From Mrakia gelida (Eukaryota > Basidiomycota > Tremellomycetes > Cystofilobasidiales > Mrakiaceae): a stretch of DNA of 64,000 nucleotides. The stretch lies in contig BRON01000001.1 in assembly GCA_024345305.1 (NCBI GenBank), positions 1,860,001 through 1,924,000 on the forward strand, in the 5' to 3' direction. Each line of letters starts with the position of its first letter. Position 1 is the stretch's first letter. Under the pieces are notes generated by a model. The model made no database searches. It was not told where the DNA came from and saw only the letters and a list, made by a program, of their open reading frames with translations. The position numbers and the translations under genes are program-made. This document shows, piece after piece, positions 33,187-44,044 of this stretch.

Positions 33187-34559
33187 ATGGACGCTGTCAA
33201 ATCCTTCCTCAACAAGAACGACAAGGTACGTTCGACTCTCGTCTCTCCTTCTCGTTCTCTCCTTCGTTCTTCGACGACGAGGTCTCATCGCTGACTTTTC
33301 TTCCCTCCCCTCCCTACTACAGAACGGGTCTACTGAGGTTCGTAGTTCCAGCTTTTGAGGTTGATCTCGCTCAGAAGGACGTGGGCTGACTTTGTTTCGT
33401 TCTCGTCCACTCCCCGTCCCCATCTCTCCCCTCCTCCCTCACCCTCACCCCTTCAGGTCTGCACCGAGCAAGCTGCCCCCGTCGTCCAGGAGCAGGTCAA
33501 CAAGCACGAGCACACGGAGACCGCTGAGGCCATCGACCGAGAGAAGCACATCCATCACCACCAGACTCGAGTGCAGCCCGTCGCCGACAAGCAGGTCTTG
33601 GAGACTGGTAAGTTAAGTTTTGCTCTTTCGTTTTCGTTACTTCTCGAGCTCCTTGCTTGCGTCTCTCCTACTTCTCAAGCTCCTCATGCGGTGTTGAAGA
33701 TGGTTTCTGACCTTCCTTCGTCTCTCCCCCTCCCTCTTCTTACCTCCTCTCCAGAGCACGAGCACAACATCGTTCCTGAGGTGACTCGGGAGCACGTTGA
33801 GGAGATGCGACCTGAGCACAAGGAGAAGCTTCACGCTCTCCACACCGAGCACAAGGATCAGCGAACCGTCGGAGAGACTCAGCGAACCCAGGAGCACGTC
33901 GGAACCGCCGTCAACGAGCACGGTCCGTTCCTCTCTTTGCTCTGGCGACTCCTTTACCTTGCTGATGTTTTCTATCCTTGTCTGCCTCTTCCAGTTCACC
34001 ACCACGTCCACGAGCACGTCACCCCTGTCATTCAGAGAGAGACTCACGCCAACAAGACCGTCCACACCACCATCCCCGTGCACGAGAAGGTACTTTCTCT
34101 TTCTCTGAATCTCGCCTTCTCCTCTCGACGCTGACCTAACCCTCTTTCTTCTCTCTCAGATCCACGAGGCTCCCATCGTCCACGAGTCCACCGTCCTCCC
34201 TACCAGTGAGTCCACAGGTCTTCTCGCGTCGAACTCGAATCGCGCGCGTCGCTGACTCTCGTCTTCCCTCGCTCCTGGTCCCTCCTTTTCGCAGTCGGCA
34301 TGGATCAGTTCAAGGAGAAGCTCACTGGACACGACCACAAGCACGGAGAGGAGTCCCACTCCCACAAGTTCTTCGGAGGGTGAGTTCTTTCCCCTCTTCG
34401 CTTCGCACGACCTCGTCTCGTTCTCCTTGCTCGAAAATTCATCGCTGACTTTGTCGCCCTTGTTTCCTTCTCAACTCCAGAGCGCCTAAGGTTGCCGGAT
34501 CCGAGAACACCGCTACCACCGGTACCACCAACACCACCGCCGTTCCTCACTCCCACTAA
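33187..34559 (+). CDS. Histidine-rich, allergen-like stress protein
   Basis: ATG at 33187 sits in a good context (TTCACCATGG) after a C-rich leader. Exons read MDAVKSFLNKNDK, NGSTE, VCTEQAAPVVQEQVNKHEHT, then IHHHQTRVQPVADKQVLET, HEHNIVPEVTREHVEEMRPE, HVHHHVHEHVTPVIQRETHA, IHEAPIVHESTVLPT and GMDQFKEKLTGHDHKHGEES, ending NTTAVPHSH. The protein is hydrophilic, with no signal peptide, and carries the repeated pattern H-x-H...V-P-V/x-x-x-E seen in a group of fungal proteins often annotated as allergens. The His clusters suggest metal binding, which is inference. The NGSTE exon is only 15 nt (33323-33337), flanked by phase-0 introns, and uses a GTTCGT donor. Confidence 0.75.
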
Positions 34560-35483
34560 AAACTCTCGAAGTGTTCGATCGTTTTAGCTAGCAGTGTCGC
34601 CGTCTTCGTTGTACCAGTCTCGGTTTGTTTTATACTACATGACTTCTCGCATCAAACCCGCTGCCGACACGAAAGACATAGACTGGCCCTGCCTTCGTTC
34701 TCTCGAGGCTTCGACCTCTGTCGCAAGAACTGGTCCAGATGGGCGACGCGTCTTTGTCGTTTCTTAGCAGCCTCTTCGTGGTCGCGGAACCTTTCTCGGC
34801 TGGTCCAAATGTCGACCAAGTATATACTGCCACAAGTGAAGATCAACCGAACCGACGAGAAGGCAAGAAGGTGGCGAGAGCGGAACAGAAGACGAGCTCG
34901 TCGACGCGTCGCTTGGTTCCCCCTCGCGGCTCCCAACGCAGAAGCGATTAGGATGTCGAAAACCCTCCGAATACCAAACAATCCGATGTCTTCGCGATGA
35001 ACAGGCAGATTGAAAACGAGAAGAACGATTGGAGTGGGGGGAGAAACGACGCGTCAAAGGAGAGAAGCTCGACCTTCTCACCCCTTCTCGACCGCAGAGA
35101 AATCTTTGGACGCGGCGAGCGAGCGAAAGGAGTCATCTTGAGCTGTTCATTTTTTGCTCCAGCCCCTGAGCGATATGAAGGCGAAGAATTTCCGCTTAAC
35201 GGAAAAGCGAAAATCTGCTTCGTGGAGACTGAAAAGAGCGTCGAAGAAGAAGAAAGCCTGGCCTTCTGTCCCCCACGATCTCGCCCAGTGACGAGCTGAG
35301 TTCGAACCCTCTTCGTTCCCTTCCCTCCCCCAAGAAGGTGATCTCTTCGGAATTCAACCACCAACTGCATCTTTTCATCTATCGAAAGATCTTCTCCTCA
35401 CCTCTAGCCACAACATCCTCGCCTTCAACACTCAACAACCAACTTCAAGCCCACCTCTCGCTTCCCCCATCTCTCTCGCTTTC
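34560..35483. other. Intergenic region, GPD1 promoter
   Basis: About 920 bp between two plus-strand genes. The last 100 bp are C/A/T-rich with CAACA and CCAC motifs typical of a 5' leader. It contains one exact CGACGCGTCG at 34902-34911. No coding exon is supported. Confidence 0.4.
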
Positions 35484-37854
35484 ATGTCGTTCGCCTCCTC
35501 GTCCCAAAGAGCTGCTTCCTCTTCACCAAAGAGGGACAAAGTAGCCATCATCGGTTCAGGTAACTGGTGAGTGTCTGCTCCTAGCCCTTAATGCTGCTCT
35601 ACTATCCTTCTAGAGGTCGAAGAAGGTCGAGTGATTGTCGAGAGTCGAGCTCAACTCATTCGCTTCCCCAGAGCTGACCTTCCTTCTCTCTCTTCGTTTG
35701 ATCCTTGCTATCCTAGGGGATCCGCTGTAGCTCGACTCGCCGGCATCAACGTCGAGCGACACGATACGCTCTTCGATCCTGAGGTCGTTATGTGGACTAG
35801 GGAAGAGCAGGTCAGTCGTTTCATTCATTCATTCATCGAGCTCACCCCCTCCCCTCCTTTCCCCAAAGCTCACTCGTTCGTTCCTCTCTCTCTCTCTTCA
35901 GTACCACGGAAGGAACCTGACCGAGATCATCAACAAGGAGCACATCAACAAGAAGTACCTGTGAGTCTTTCGATCTCGACCTCACCCCGAAAATTGAACG
36001 AGGAGCAAGGTCCATTCCAGGCTCTTCGAGGGAGGGGCGCGCATCTCTCAAGCAGAACTCTAACAACCCTCTTCTCTCTCTCTCTCCTCGTTTTCCTCGG
36101 TTTCTCCTCTTCGTCCTCTTGGTCCAGCCCTGGAATCGAGCTCCCCATCACAGTTCGAGCTGAGCCCGACCTTCTCAAGGCGGTCGAGGGAGCTACAGCT
36201 CTCGTTTTCGTCGTTCCTCATCAGGTCAGTTTGGACCTCCTCCCTTTCGTTGCTTTCCTATCGTCCCGGCTCTCTCGACCTCTTCGCTCACACACAGCCC
36301 GTTCTTTACTTCTATTCGACAGTTCCTGAACACTGTTCTCGACCAGATCAAGGGTCACATCGCTGAAGGAGCCGTTGCCATCTCATGCATCAAAGTTCGT
36401 TTCGTTCAGCCCTCCCTCCCATTCGGGCCCACGTTCCTCGCTGACCTCGCTTCCTTCTATGATTCACCTTCACAGGGAGTCGACGTCGAGGCTGGAGTCA
36501 TCAGCATCTTCGCCGACGTTATCGAGAGTGCTCTGGGAACTTCCTGCTCAGCTCTCTCGTTCGTGTCAACCTCGGCCTTCTCTCCCTTTTGTTCTTCCCT
36601 GTCCTGACCTCGCTCTCTGGTCGCTTTTCGTTTCGCAGGGGAGCCAACATCGCTTCTGAAGGTATGCTTCACAGTTATCTACCTCATCTCGACCAGTGAA
36701 GGTGGCAGAGGAGCTCGAGCTGACCTCCTTCGTCCATCTTTCCCTCCTCCAGTCGCTCAAGGTCGATTCAGTGAGACCACCGTCGGATACCGACACTTCA
36801 AGGAGGGAGAGATGTGGCAGAAGCTGTTCCAGACCAAGCACTTCAGGGTTCAGCTCGTTGATGATGTCGCTGGAGTCTCGTTGTGTGGTGCTTTGAAGAG
36901 TGAGCATCTCGTCGCTTTCGTCCGTCCATTTCTCGACGCGTCGAAGAAGCTTACCACGTTCTCCTTGTGTCTCGTGGGATTCAGACATCGTCGCCGTCGC
37001 CGCTGGATTCATCGATGGTCTCGAATGGGGAAACAACTCCAAAGGTTTGTCTCGTCGTTCTTCGTCGAACAGTTCTCGAACTAGCAGCGAAGCTCATCTA
37101 ACCTCTCGCGACCTCTCGTCTTCGTTCGTTCTCCTCAGCCGCTATCATGCGAATCGGTCTTCTGGAGATCAAGCAGTTCTGCTTCGAGTTCTTCCCTGGA
37201 GTCAAGGTTCGTCCTCTCAGTTCTCTCTACTCGACCAATCGAACAACTCGAAGCTCGAAGCTGACCTTGAACCCTTCCTTCCCTCCTCGTCCTCGTCGCT
37301 CGCCAGGAAAACACTTTCCTCCAAGAGAGTGCTGGATTCGCCGACATCGTCACCACCTGTCTCGGAGGAAGGAACAGAATGTGCTCCGAGGCCTACGTCA
37401 GGACTGGAAAGTCGTTCGATGTGATCGAGAAGGAGTTGTTGAAGGGACAGAGTGAGTTTTGCTTTCGACGCGTCCGGTTCGACTCGTTTCCCCCCTCGCT
37501 GACTCGGTCGGCCCTTCTTTGTTGCTGCTTCGCGTCTCCAGAGCTGCAGGGAATTTACACCGCTCGGGAAATCCACGTCTTCCTCAAGTCCAGGAACAGA
37601 GTCGAGGCGTGAGTTCGAGGCGAAACGCGACGTCTTCGACGAGACCAGAAGCTGACTTCCCTTCTCCTCCTTCTTCGCACGAAACAGCTACCCTCTCTTC
37701 CAAAGTGAGCTCAACCTCCCCCTCCCTCCCTCCCCTGACGCTCTCCACTCGAACTGACCCTCCCTCTCCCTCCTTCGTTCGTCCAGCCGTCCACGAGATC
37801 TGCTGGAAGGGACTGGAGCCCAAGATGATCACCAGCCGACTCTACGGAGCTTGA
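35484..37854 (+). CDS. GPD1: Glycerol-3-phosphate dehydrogenase (NAD+)
   Basis: This converts dihydroxyacetone phosphate to glycerol-3-phosphate with NADH, feeding glycerol production under osmotic stress and lipid synthesis. The Rossmann motif is split by an intron: [20 protein letters not shown]. Family blocks follow: [128 protein letters not shown] (active-site region), [18 protein letters not shown] and the C-terminal [16 protein letters not shown]. No peroxisomal signal is visible at either end. The start at 35484 gives a short Ser-rich N-terminus. It converges with RPO41. Identification is certain. Confidence 0.96.
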
Positions 37855-38272
37855 CACTCTCTCTCGCCTCTAATCATCTCTCCCTAGTAATGTCTCGCCT
37901 CGGAGTCCAATCCGTTCTCCTTCTCTCCAAAACCAAAAAGCAAAGCAGAGCTGGTTTCTCTCGGCTCTTGTATCTTTCCTTTCTCTCGCCTTCTCCGCGA
38001 CGGCCTTAGTCCTCCTTTGTATGCTAGGTTATCTTATAGATGGGTTGAAACTTGTGTACAAAGCAAATGGGGGTGGGTGGTGGGCGCGCCAGCGAAGAAA
38101 GCAACAAAGGGACGAACGAAAAGCGAAGGGAGGACGCGAACGAAGCAAAGCAAAACGAGAGAGAAAAGAACGAGCTGAAAGGGAGGTATACGAGATGGGG
38201 AGGGGTAGATAGATCGATGACAGTGCGAGACCAGAAGAGAAAGAAAAAAGAGAGAGATGGTGGTGAGAGGTT
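37855..38272. other. Convergent 3' intergenic region (GPD1 / RPO41)
   Basis: These 418 bp hold both 3' UTRs. The right half is A/G-rich on the plus strand. No gene seen. Confidence 0.5.
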
Positions 38273-41200
38273 CTACTTGAAGAAGTACCTCGAGTTCTTG
38301 GCCTGTTCGATGTCGAGGTCTCCGGTGGAGGGAAGGGGAGGCAGGACGTGTTTGAGTTGGATTCGAGCTCCTCCTTCGGAAGGCGGGTTGCTCTCGACAG
38401 CCCACCTGCGAAAGGGAAGGAAGAAGAAGAAGAGGTCAGTGGTGAGAGAGAGGAAGCGGGAGAGCGACGAAGGGGAAAGGGAGAAAAACGAACATGGGCC
38501 AAGGCGCCGTACGATCGTCCTCCACCCCGTGTTTTGCCCTCGCGTCCAGCTGCTTGGCCCACGCTGTTCGAATCTTTTCGACGAGAGCTGGATCGATGAA
38601 CTCTTCTCCGAACCGTTCGAGGATCTGGGTTGCGAGAAAGAGAGAGAGAGAGAGAGAGGAGAGACGCGTCGAGGGAGGTCAGCGCGTCTCGTACGATTCG
38701 TGCCTTCCCATCGCGAGAGGGCGACGAAAGTAGAGCGAAGAGTGAACGAACCTGGTTCCGAAGGAGTTCTAGAGGAGCAGGATCCGAAGAGTGAAGTCGA
38801 ACGAACTGCTCTCTCAACGTCGCGTTGAGAACGGGGACGGAGGCGGCGTGAGTCCAAAACGAGTCGTGGACCGAACCGAAGGTGACTCCTTGAGCCTGGA
38901 TCCACGACAGCCGAGTAGTAAAAGAAGAGGACGAGGTCAGTCGAAGGAAGGGGGTGATGTAGGAGAGAGACGGAAAGAGGAAGGGGAACGAACGTGGCAA
39001 GCCTTGGCCGTCATGAAGAGATGAGTCGCGTCGAGACTGTGGATGTAGTTGGGAGCGAAGCCGTTCTTCTCCTTCGCAGAAGAGACATCTCCCTTGTGCG
39101 CCACGTCGAGGATGGAGACGCTCTGAAGCCTCGTGGTAACCTGGAGGTCAAGGAAGCGGGAAAGCAAGGGTTGGAACGAGGGAGCGAGTGAGATGGAGGG
39201 TCAGCTCGAAAACGAGAGCGAAAGCGGGACGAAGAGGTGGAGTGGTAGAGAATTCCAAGAGCTCCTCGAGACTCACCATTTTCGACCTTATCTCCCTGTA
39301 AGCCTGAACGATCGGCAACCCCAGCGGCGACTTCCACTCCATGCTGTTCTGATCCTTGTCGTTCGCCGATTTGGACGAGGCTCCAGCCTTCACGACGAGC
39401 TGAAGGCACGTTCCTAGCCATTCCTGGATCGAGGTGGCGACGGGGAACAGTTTATCGATCGATCGGAGGATGAGTTGTGCCAGGTTTTGGGAGATCTCGA
39501 AGATCTTGTTCTTGTCGAGGACGTCGCCGCTAATCGTCCCCTTCTCCCTCTCGGCTGCGACGAGATCCTCGAGAGCTGCCTGGACTTGGAGTTCCGCTCC
39601 GACTTGAGTAACACCTGAGAGGGACGACGAAAAGAGAAGAGAAGAGAACGGGAGGGGGGCAGGAGAGAGAAAGTCAGTCGCGTCGTTCTTCGTCTCTCGC
39701 TCACTCGATCTTCCCCGTGTCGCTCGACTGACCATAGACTGAGGTCATGACCTGGTGCACAGAGCAGAATATAGTATAGTCGAATGGTCAGTTTTCGCCT
39801 CCAGATCAAAGCGAACGCGAACGCGAGAGGGAAAGAGAAAGAGTAAGAGAACGAACCGTCGTCTTCACCGTCTTCCTAGCCAACAACCAAGGATGAGCCC
39901 TCAGGTCCTCCCACTTCTCGTCTTCGCCCTGAGTAACAGTCTCCTTCACGATCGTCAGAACCTCTCCGTACACGTCCTGAGGCAGGTCGCTCGGCAGCAG
40001 GTTGACCGACTTCCCTCCCTTGACGTCTCGTCCGAGAGCAGCGTAGTACTGAAGTCCGTTGCAGGTTCCATCCATGTGGACGGGGAGGGAGGACTCGAAC
40101 TCCTCGTGGTTGGGGGAGTTGTAGGCATCGGCGATTTCGAAGCAGGCGGCGAGAGTCTGGAAGCCCTTGTCTCCATGAAGCCACCAATTGTTGTGCTAAA
40201 GAAAGGGAAAATCGCGACGCGTCGAGGTTGTTGGTCAGATCTCGGAACTAAACTACTCCAGCAGCCCTTCCGAGGGGACGATCCTGAGACTCACGATCGG
40301 ATCCCTCGCCGAAGCAAGAACGTCGTCCATCCTTGCGTCCACCCAAGCGACTCGATCCTCGAACGAGATCTTGTCCTCTCCGTAGACTCCAGAGAGATGG
40401 ATCTTCAACCACCAAAGACCGTCCTTCCCGAGCTTCTTCTTGTTACCGAACGTGAGGAGACCTCTTGAGAAATCGTCGCCGCAGGGATGGAGGTAGGGAG
40501 AAAGGGAGTAAATTCGTCCACGGTAGTCGAGGTTGTGAGGAAGGTAGAAGTCGTGGCCCTCGAACTGAAGGAGGAAGCGACGAAGACGAAACGAGCGAAA
40601 GGAAGGGTTCAGTTTCTCATTCGAGTCGACGGGAAGAGAAAGGATGAGAACAACTGAGATACGACTCACAGCTCGAGCGATGTTCAACGGCAGGAGATGA
40701 GTCGTCTTGACCAGGTTCCGGATCGCAGAGAGGTGATCCTTCCTCGTCGAGTTGTTGGTCGTTTCCTCGATGAAGTTCTCCGGATCGACGGCGGCGAGGA
40801 TGACCTTGAGAACTGGAGATCGAACGTTCCACTTGTTGCCCGAGATGATGTTGACGGCTTCGAGGATCTCGTCCATCTCTCCACTCTTCATCGCGTTCGT
40901 GATGGCGTGTTTTCGATCCACTCGGTTCATCTTCTTGACGATCCCAGCTGTTGCGAGTAAAAGAGACGGACAGAAAGGAAAGGAGAGATGGTCAGCGAGG
41001 AAAGGGGACAACGAGAGAAGAACGAAAGCGACGCTGCGTCGAAAAACGAAAAGCGCGACGCGTCGAAACGGAAAACGCAATACTCACTCCTCCTCAAATG
41101 ATACCCTCCGATCAAGTTCCTATCCAGCCCGTTCTCCTCCGTCGGCCACAGTCTCGGCGGAGCCAGCATCGGCAGATCCCTAGCCATGAACCTCGCTTCG

Positions 41201-43472
41201 GGAGCAGCGTTGATCAGAAGCTTGACGAGCTCGATGTTGGGACGAAGTAGCTTGTAGGCTTTATAACCCGACGGAAGGACCTGTTTCTGGTGGATGAACG
41301 GTCGTGCCTCGAGTCCAATTCTGTGACGCGAGTACAGATGAAGGTGGAGAAGGAGTCAGTGAGGGCAGCGCGAGCGAAGGAAGAAGAGAAGAGGGATAGA
41401 CGACGACGACGACTCACGATCTCAAACTCCACACATCCAACACGAGCGTTATCAACTCTACTCCCAGCTGAATATCGTCCTCTGGCTTCCTCCCCACCGA
41501 AAGCCCTTCCTCCTTCACCACCAAGTTCTCTGCCAACTTGTCCCTCTCCGCCATTACCGCCAACCCTCCATCGATCTTCTTCCAGCTCGAGTACTGGGTC
41601 ATCCTCACTCCGGCGTCCTGCTCGACCTTCAACGCTCCCTGAGCGTACAGGTACTCGAGCGTAAGCTGCTCGGCGAAGGCGGAGGCGAGCTCGACGGTGT
41701 TGAGGTCGAAGATCGCGTCGATTTCGATCTGGAGGTCTTGGTCGGTGACTTCGCCGCCTGTGAGAAGTTGACGGAGATTGCGGACGTGTGATTCGTCTGG
41801 ATCGAGGTAGGATCCGGGATGGGGCTGGAAAGAGGGTTTGCGGAAGGTGGAGGAGCCCAAGGCGGAGGTTCGTTCGAGGATGAGAGTCATGGTGGTTCGG
41901 GTGATGAGGGAGGCGACTCGAGCGGGGGAGAGGATGAAGATTCCGTGGATGGTTTTGGTGAGGTATTCGCGAGCTACGATTGGAGGAGGGAGGGGAAGGA
42001 AAGGAGAGGTGGAGTGGAGTGGTCGAGTAAGGAAGAGGAGGGTCGAAGGGAAAAGAAAAGCGAGACGCGACGTCAGTTTCTGCTCGCTTCCTTCTCCTCA
42101 TTCTCGAACAGCCAGTCAAGACGAGCGCCACCGCCCAAAGCGATCGATCTCTTCTCGACCCCAGGATATACAAAGCAGAAGGACTCACTAGCATCACTAA
42201 ACCTCTTACTCCTGGGATGCATAGCCAACACAATCGCCTTCTCCAACTCCATCTCCCACCCATCCATCACGGCCTGCACCTCCTTCCTCCCCAAAGTCGT
42301 ATCCGGAGCAAACGACGGTTTCCTCTTCCCGCCAGGCAACCCATTCACAGCCTCGTCCTTCTCCTTTCCCAGGTCGGAAGCCAGTCGTTCGAGCGCGTTC
42401 TCAGCGACGTCGAGATCTCCGTTGGACGCTTCGACGAGACAGTCGATTCGGAGTTTGAGTTCCGAGAGGGATTTGGCTGCTTCTGAGGGGGTGTAGGTGC
42501 GTGGGGAGTTGGGGGAGGAGGCTGCTTCTGGGGTAGTGGAGGAGGGAGTGAAGGTGGGGGTGTTAATGTCGAAAGGGGAAGAGGGAGGGACGAGGTCGGA
42601 GGAGGAGGGCTCGGTGCCTGAGGGTTCGTAGGATGGGATGAGAGGTTGGTGGGTGATCCAGGGGAGGTTGTCAGGGTCGTTGGGATCTTCGTCTTCGTGG
42701 ACTATCGGCGAGGGAAGTGGAGGAGGGGAGAGAGAAGGGAGGGAGGATCGAAGGGGATGAGGCAGGGATAGGGAGAACTGTATGGGATCGAACGACGGGG
42801 TGAACGATGAGGAGTTGTGTCAGCCGAGCCTACTCTCGAGCTGGAGATCGATAGACCGAGCGAGAAGGAGAAACGAGAGACGAAGAACGGACCTGTCGAC
42901 GCGAACTACAGCTCAACTCGTCGAGACCACCTGTCCGACGACGCAGATTGCTCGTACTGCTGCTACTCCGCGAATCAGACGCCAGACTCGAGACTGAAAA
43001 AGATTGAGACAAGAAGAAAAGCGGTCAGCCTCCGAGGATCGAGTGAAGGGACGAACGACGAACGACTTGGAGCGAAAGGCTGAAGGGATGGATGGAAAAG
43101 TCGCTCACTCCTCCAGGGTCCTTCAACCTGAGCTTGACCTCTCCCTAAACTCGATGATGGACTCGTTGATGACCCTGCTATCGATCCTGAATGGGTGGTG
43201 AAGCGGAAACGGGAGGGGAAGAAGGGGAAAGGAACGAGAAAGGAAGGAAGGAAGGAAAGGTGTGAGCTCGAGCTCAAAACTCGGAAGGCTCGCAAAAAGA
43301 GAAGAAAGAGCTCACCGTTCGAGCTTGTTCTTGGTGAACGAGTATACGAGCGTGATGATGTTGATGTGCTGGAGGTCGAGAGTAGCTGGGAGAGGGTCCT
43401 GGGAAGTCGAGATGCCGAGGAGGAGGGGAGGGAGGAGGACGAGGAAGCTCGAAGGGAGGAGGAGAGCAGCAT
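38273..43472 (-). CDS. RPO41: Mitochondrial DNA-directed RNA polymerase, T7-like single subunit
   Basis: This transcribes the mitochondrial genome. The first exon (43472-43316) encodes a Ser/Arg/Leu-rich presequence (MLLSSSLRASSSSSLPSSSA...RSYTRSPRT). After a variable N-terminal extension come LPWITHQPLIPSYEP, DRKHAITNAMKSGEMDEILE, FYLPHNLDYRGRIYSLSPYL, palm motif A DGTCNGLQYYAALGRD, the fingers helix ARKTVKTTV|MTSVYGVT, FAPNYIHSLDATHLFMTA and motif C VTFGSVHDSFWTHA. The protein ends NSRYFFK, matching the aromatic C-terminus of the family. In motif A the usual GLQHYAALGGD reads GLQYYAALGRD. About 14 introns are present, several with CGACGCGTCG upstream of the branch site. Identification certain. 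Confidence 0.95.
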
Positions 43473-44044
43473 TTCCGGCTGGCTCTTTTGGCGAGCGAGG
43501 AAGCTTCCTAGTAGAGAGTCAAGCCGAGGATGTGGTTGAAGGGGACAGAGGGCTCTCCAGGTGCGATTCGAGAGTCCAATGAAAGCGACGGGGGTGAGTG
43601 GTTGAGGAATCGGAGAGGAGTGCGACGAGGAAGGGAAGGGAAGCGAGTTTTCGAGCGAGCTCACGAAGTCGTTGAGTCCTGCCCGACTCCGCTGCTCTCG
43701 TTCTCTTGCAGTTTTTCTCTCGCGATGTCAAGAAGGGAGTGTGGTGAAAGGTATGTCATTGGCCAATGAAAGTAGGGAAGCGGGTGTGGAGACAAATTAT
43801 CGACTTGAACAAGCGGGAGTGAAAACGTGAAAGGGAAGAAGAAAAAGGGAGAGACGAAAAGAAAGTACGCATGTAGGAGGGGAGAGGGATGGCATCAAAG
43901 GGGAGTAGAAAAGAGAGGAGTCAGGTCGTGTGCGGGAGCAGTGGGTGGTGGTGGGAAACGAACTGCTAAGCTATGTACAGAGCGAGAGAGAGGAGAGGGA
44001 GAGAGAAAGACGCGACGCGCGAAACCAAAAACGAGAGGGTGAGA
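43473..44044. other. Intergenic region, RPO41 promoter
   Basis: This separates the RPO41 start from the lipid-droplet gene's stop (both -). It carries an inverted CCAAT pair at 43757-43768. A GGAAGG microsatellite lies nearby inside the first RPO41 intron (43235-43260). Confidence 0.45.
43757..43768. promoter_or_regulatory. Palindromic CCAAT pair
   Basis: CATTGGCCAATG is a perfect 12-bp palindrome containing two overlapping ATTGG/CCAAT boxes, about 285 bp upstream of the RPO41 ATG. CCAAT is the site of the HAP/CBC complex, which controls respiratory genes in fungi; use here is inferred. Confidence 0.45.

Noticed and set aside
38640..38662. GA dinucleotide run as a possible regulatory element
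   Set aside because: It is a simple microsatellite in an RPO41 intron; similar purine runs are common in this window.
41214..42263. 349-codon minus frame within RPO41
   Set aside because: It is out of frame with the conserved RPO41 exons that read DPDESHVRNLRQLL and lies partly in introns.
43235..43260. GGAAGG repeat in the first RPO41 intron as a mobile-element scar
   Set aside because: It is only the pyrimidine tract of a minus-strand intron; no terminal repeats or target duplication.
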